31,040 nt of DNA, taken from JBAYJY01 sp041664945 (lineage in GTDB: Bacteria; UBP15; UBA6099). Each line of letters starts with the position of its first letter. The stretch's first letter is position 1. A model generated the notes under the pieces. It saw nothing but the letters and a program-made list of their open reading frames with translations, was not told the DNA's origin and did no database searches. This document shows, in pieces, positions 30,355 to 31,040 of this stretch. The position numbers and the translations under genes were made by a program. The DNA is taken from assembly GCA_041664945.1 (NCBI GenBank), contig JBAYJY010000040.1, positions 1 to 31,040 of the forward strand, given 5' to 3'.

Positions 30355-31040
30355 ATGAATTCATCATCAACTAAATTCAGGATTGGAGAAACGCAGCTTC
30401 AAAACCCAATTGTCGTAGCGTCATGTCCGGCAACAGAGGATTTCGAACGACTGATGCGCTGTGCTGATGCGGGTGCTGCAGCAGCTATTTTGAAGTCCTG
30501 CCACACTTCTGGCAGTTTCCCTAAAGGCATTGGTAATCGTCGTTTCCTCGGTTCCGAGCGCGGCCTGTGGGGAACGTCCACGGTGGCTCGGGAACTTCTG
30601 CATGCTGATAAGATGTGCTCCATCTTGGACGACATTAGGAAGCGCACTGACTTCACGGTAATTCCTAGCGTTGCGGGATTCTCCTTGGAGACTTCCGATT
30701 GGCTTGACACGCTGCATCTTCTCGAACAGTATCATCCAGCGTGTGTTCAACTTGACCTCTTTTATTTGGATGAGGATCTATCCCTGCCCAATACACAAAG
30801 CCGCCTACGCTCACTTATTATCAACTTGCGGCGAGAGTGTGGTCTTAAGCTATTGCCAAAATTGAACCAGGAGTTGCGCCCCGGGGCGGCTGTAAAGCTA
30901 TTTGAGAATACAGAGATAGCTGGACTCTCTCTACTCGATTCTCTGAGGGGGCACTTGCCCATGAATTCACTGTTACATAAATCTGATTTTCCGGGCTTTA
31001 TATTTGCTGAGGGGTTGGATTCAGCATCGCTTTTTGGACC
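30355..31040 (+). CDS. Dihydroorotate-dehydrogenase-like flavoprotein (3' end outside window)
   Basis: The frame starts one base after the radical SAM stop and stays open for 228 codons to the window edge. The N-terminus, FRIGETQLQNPIVVASCPAT followed by ADAGAAAAILKS, is the typical opening of the DHODH/PreA FMN barrel. Later FTVIPSVAGFS and GLKLLPKLNQELRPG match the following strands. The strand that usually reads E-L-N-x-S-C-P is QLDLFYLDED, lacking the typical catalytic Ser/Cys region, so the substrate is likely not orotate. No pyrimidine genes are near. As a coupled partner of a radical SAM enzyme it may reduce or oxidise the same substrate. Confidence 0.8.
   Translation, partial: MNSSSTKFRIGETQLQNPIVVASCPATEDFERLMRCADAGAAAAILKSCHTSGSFPKGIGNRRFLGSERGLWGTSTVARELLHADKMCSILDDIRKRTDFTVIPSVAGFSLETSDWLDTLHLLEQYHPACVQLDLFYLDEDLSLPNTQSRLRSLIINLRRECGLKLLPKLNQELRPGAAVKLFENTEIAGLSLLDSLRGHLPMNSLLHKSDFPGFIFAEGLDSASLFG

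Overview
This is a bacterial chromosomal segment, most likely from a strict or facultative anaerobe. The evidence is Shine-Dalgarno sites, a textbook sigma-54 promoter, Tat and Sec signals, and an orange-protein (ORP)-like iron-sulfur cluster of the kind known from anaerobes. I cannot name the phylum; the dockerin protein and pyruvoyl arginine decarboxylase are unusual company but not diagnostic. No nitrogenase structural genes, rRNA, complete tRNA, CRISPR array or intact insertion sequence is visible. Every gene I support is on the + strand.

Layout. (1) 1-2192: the end of a secreted, Cys-rich, FN3-like protein with a C-terminal type I dockerin. (2) 2193-2741: terminators plus a scrambled fossil related to the right-hand integrase end. 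(3) 2742-5482: an exported rhodanese/thioredoxin-fold protein overlapping a PAS-AAA+-Fis sigma-54 activator. (4) 5483-16121: a near-exact -24/-12 promoter followed by a long, tight gene series: three NifX/ORP-like proteins, two DUF5320-like proteins, a CGGC protein, two MinD-type ATPases with ferredoxin inserts, a small Cys protein, MOSC, FmdB zinc ribbon, IscU/NifU-like scaffold, Mrp ATPase, methyltransferase, amidohydrolase, rhodanese lipoprotein, metallo-beta-lactamase-fold enzyme and pyruvoyl arginine decarboxylase. A PIG-L deacetylase and a small membrane protein follow. (5) 17915-24627: five consecutive exported calcineurin-like phosphoesterases, then a dihaem cytochrome/SUOX-like protein, an exported UlaG-like lactonase-fold protein and undecaprenyl-diphosphatase. 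(6) 27840-28665: uppP lost its last helix at a junction with a headless tyrosine recombinase, followed by a tRNA-Ser 3'-end fragment and a terminator. (7) 29179-end: a 31-residue basic peptide, a radical SAM enzyme and a DHODH-like flavoprotein (cut by the window), all tightly coupled.

How the genes may work together. Section 4 resembles the sigma-54-controlled ORP complex loci of Desulfovibrio vulgaris (sigma-54 regulator, ORP, two MinD ATPases, Mrp), here much enlarged with Fe-S assembly, sulfur-transfer and metal-handling genes. The activator at 4160-5482 probably drives the promoter at 5648-5663. Section 5 looks like periplasmic phosphoester or phospholipid-carrier processing ending in a lipid-carrier phosphatase.

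Two points deserve most attention. A 19-bp tRNA-Ser-derived direct repeat (2220-2238 and 28520-28538) brackets almost the whole 26.3 kb between the dockerin gene and the radical SAM genes, suggesting an integrated or rearranged island. The peptide/radical SAM/flavoprotein set at the right edge has the architecture of an undescribed peptide-modification (RiPP-like) operon, although it could be something else.
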